From NCBI GenBank assembly GCA_002506425.1, contig DAXO01000002.1, positions 1 to 6,816 of the forward strand: DNA of 6,816 bases, read 5' to 3'. Source of the stretch: Methanomassiliicoccaceae archaeon UBA480. Its GTDB lineage: Archaea > Thermoplasmatota > Thermoplasmata > Methanomassiliicoccales > Methanomethylophilaceae. The notes beneath the pieces are model-generated. The model made no database searches. It saw nothing but the letters and a program-made list of their open reading frames with translations, and was not told where the DNA came from. The position numbers and the translations under genes are program-made. Numbering within the stretch: the stretch's first letter is position 1; every line of letters begins with the position of its first letter. Shown here piece after piece: positions 5,649 through 6,816 of this stretch.

Positions 5649-6509
5649 ATGGACTACACTCCGATGAAGAAGGAGATGTCCCTGCGGATCATCCGCTTCT
5701 ACTGCAGGGAGAATCACGGCGGGGATAGGCTCTGCGAAGAGTGCGAACGCGTCTACCAGACGACAGTCAGGCACCTGGAGGCCTGCAGGTTCAAGGAACT
5801 AGGGAGGCCGTGTCCTGCATGCCCGGAATGCTGCTTCACCGGCGAGGACCGCGAGAGGATGATTCGGATGGTGGAGTTCGAGGGCAGGCACGCCGGCGAG
5901 GCGGGACGGAGCGACCCGGCGATGCTCATCCGTGCCGGTCCAGAGAGTCCCGATGACCCGCGTTTCGACCGTGCCGCCGCCAGCATAAAGGAAGCATTCA
6001 TGGAGATTCTGATGGACAGTCCGTTCTCGTCCGTCACCGTGGCGCAGGTCTGCCGCGCCGCAGGCGTCGGGAGGAGCACGTTCTACGCCCACTACGAGTC
6101 CCTGACGGACCTGGTGGACGACTGCGTCTTCGATCTGGCTGGGAGGATGGACACGCTGCCTTCCCAGGCCAGGTTCTCCAGATGGGTACCGGAGACCTCC
6201 GGCGAACCCATGTGCATGCTCGTCCGGAAGGATCCAAAAGCCCGCGCACTGCTCCTGGACCCGGACCTGATGGAGCACTGCGCCTCCAAGCTCTGCGAGT
6301 ACGGGATGCCCAGGCTGATCCACACGATGACGTTCCGCACCGGCTCGGACTGCCAGTACCTCGGCATGATGGTTGAATCGGCGATACTGGGATGCCTCAG
6401 GATGGCGAGGGACCACCTCGACGAGTCGGACGAGGAGTGGTCCAGGAGGAAGGAGGCCATCGACCGGGCCCACCTGGGCGGCCTCAGGATGCTGTTCCTG
6501 GACGGCTGA
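5649..6509 (+). CDS. Regulator: N-terminal YgbA-type Cys-rich domain fused to a TetR-type DNA-binding protein
   Basis: Predicted transcriptional regulator, 286 residues. Residues 1 to about 85 are a YgbA-family cysteine-rich domain (MDYTPMKK start; cysteines 19, 29, 32, 46, 55, 58, 61, 62). The family name, recalled from Pfam, reflects E. coli ygbA, an NsrR-controlled, NO-induced gene. Residues about 105-157 are a TetR helix-turn-helix: VTVAQVCRAAGVGRSTFYAH followed by YESLTDL, the hallmark of the recognition helix and the following helix 4. The remaining roughly 130 residues are the helical dimerisation and ligand domain, with cysteines in MCML, HCASKLC and SDCQY. Ordinary TetR proteins are 190-220 residues and begin at the helix-turn-helix, so the N-terminal domain is extra. 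The frame opens at 5619, but that ATG lies in the TATA box; 5649 is chosen and matches the domain's start in the ATPase fusion. It is divergent from the importer operon and probably controls it, itself and the gene at 173. Confidence 0.85.
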   Translation: MDYTPMKKEMSLRIIRFYCRENHGGDRLCEECERVYQTTVRHLEACRFKELGRPCPACPECCFTGEDRERMIRMVEFEGRHAGEAGRSDPAMLIRAGPESPDDPRFDRAAASIKEAFMEILMDSPFSSVTVAQVCRAAGVGRSTFYAHYESLTDLVDDCVFDLAGRMDTLPSQARFSRWVPETSGEPMCMLVRKDPKARALLLDPDLMEHCASKLCEYGMPRLIHTMTFRTGSDCQYLGMMVESAILGCLRMARDHLDESDEEWSRRKEAIDRAHLGGLRMLFLDG

Positions 6510-6676
6510 AGATCGGATCGGGATCGAGCCGTCACGCGGACCCGGCCGGTGCACCGCCGGATCTGGAGCATGCGCGCGCAATAGCTGCAGGCTGCCGCCT
6601 GGCTTGAAAGGATGCTGCCAGAAGGACAGCCGAGTCCCCCGCAGTATTATTATCATAATGGGCGCATCCACCGCCC
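6501..6676. other. Gap after the regulator with several inverted repeats
   Basis: No gene is visible between the regulator's stop and the ATG at 6677. GACGGCT (6501-6507) and AGCCGTC (6527-6533) pair across the stop codon with a 19-base loop containing short GGATCG repeats. Further on, GGTGCACC (6548-6555) is a perfect palindrome flanked by CCGGC and GCCGG with one bulged C, giving a compact GC-rich stem over 6542-6560. Neither is followed by a T-run; they may help end or stabilise the regulator mRNA. Confidence 0.35.
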
Positions 6677-6678
6677 AT
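6645..6678 (+). promoter_or_regulatory. Promoter and operator-like repeat of the XRE-type gene
   Basis: TATTATTAT at 6645-6653 is a TATA-like element 28 bp from the ATG at 6677 (centre to start), implying a leaderless transcript. ATGGGCG (6658-6664) and CGCCCAT (6672-6678) form a perfect 7-bp inverted repeat with a 7-base spacer between the TATA box and the start codon, reaching into the start codon. The position suits an operator for autoregulation by the helix-turn-helix protein that follows; this is inference. Confidence 0.45.
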
Positions 6679-6816
6679 GAGCTCAACCCCCAGGATCCCC
6701 GAGATAGCGGAGAGGATACGCGCCCTCAGGGAGATGTGCGGATTCACAGAGGCCGAGATGGCCGAGGCCACGGGAATGCCTGAGGCCGAGTATATCAGGA
6801 TGGAGTCCGGCAATGC
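6677..6816 (+). CDS. XRE/Cro-type helix-turn-helix regulator, N-terminal part (runs off the window)
   Basis: An open frame starts at the ATG at 6677 and is still open at the window edge after 46 codons. Residues about 8-46 read as an XRE/Cro-type DNA-binding domain: IAERIRALREMCGFTEAEMA, then EATGMPEAEYIRMESG, matching the family pattern of a basic first helix, 'GxTxxEhA', a second 'xxhGhxxxxhxxhExG' helix-turn, and a closing Glu-Ser-Gly. Many archaeal proteins with this start continue into a cupin domain, but that part is outside the window. There is no Shine-Dalgarno sequence; the upstream TATA element predicts a leaderless mRNA. Confidence 0.75.
   Translation, partial: MSSTPRIPEIAERIRALREMCGFTEAEMAEATGMPEAEYIRMESGN

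Noticed and set aside
5799..6686. A 295-codon minus-strand frame opposite the regulator.
   Set aside because: Antisense shadow; the plus-strand frame has the TetR and YgbA-type motifs.

Overview
The window reads as a piece of an archaeal chromosome, most likely a host-associated methanogen of the Methanomassiliicoccales. This placement is inference. It rests on archaeal-type TATA boxes about 25-32 bp from start codons, almost leaderless genes, substrate-binding proteins held by an N-terminal membrane helix with no lipobox cysteine, and a dockerin fused to a substrate-binding protein. No rRNA, tRNA or CRISPR array is visible.

Layout. (1) Positions 173-1456, plus strand: a membrane-anchored, dockerin-bearing substrate-binding protein, with a TATA box and a palindromic operator just upstream. 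(2) About 1457-2021: a stretch without a recognisable gene, except a possible small or decayed reading frame from 1785; it holds two strong inverted repeats. (3) 2022-5468, minus strand: a compact ABC importer operon of the FecBCD/BtuFCD type, in the order binding protein (5468-4218), permease (4195-3122), ATPase (3125-2022). The ATPase carries an extra C-terminal cysteine-rich domain of the YgbA type (Pfam 'nitrous oxide-stimulated promoter' family). (4) 5649-6509, plus strand, divergent from the operon: a regulator whose N-terminus is a second copy of the same cysteine-rich domain, followed by a TetR-type DNA-binding domain. (5) 6510-6676: a short gap with a TATA box and an inverted repeat, then from 6677 the start of an XRE/Cro-type helix-turn-helix gene that runs off the window.

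How the parts fit. An inverted repeat TTGGAT-N5-ATCCAA is present upstream of the dockerin binding protein (147-163) and of the ABC operon (5479-5495), and in weaker form upstream of the TetR-type gene (5624-5640). All three copies sit where a bound repressor would block transcription initiation. The simplest model is that the YgbA-TetR fusion represses itself, the importer and the second binding protein. The same eight-cysteine domain, with identical cysteine spacing, is on both the regulator and the transport ATPase, so one signal (iron/Fe-S status, NO or redox) could control both importer expression and importer activity. The two fusions and the shared operator are visible in the sequence; the signal, the cargo and the regulator-operator link are inference.
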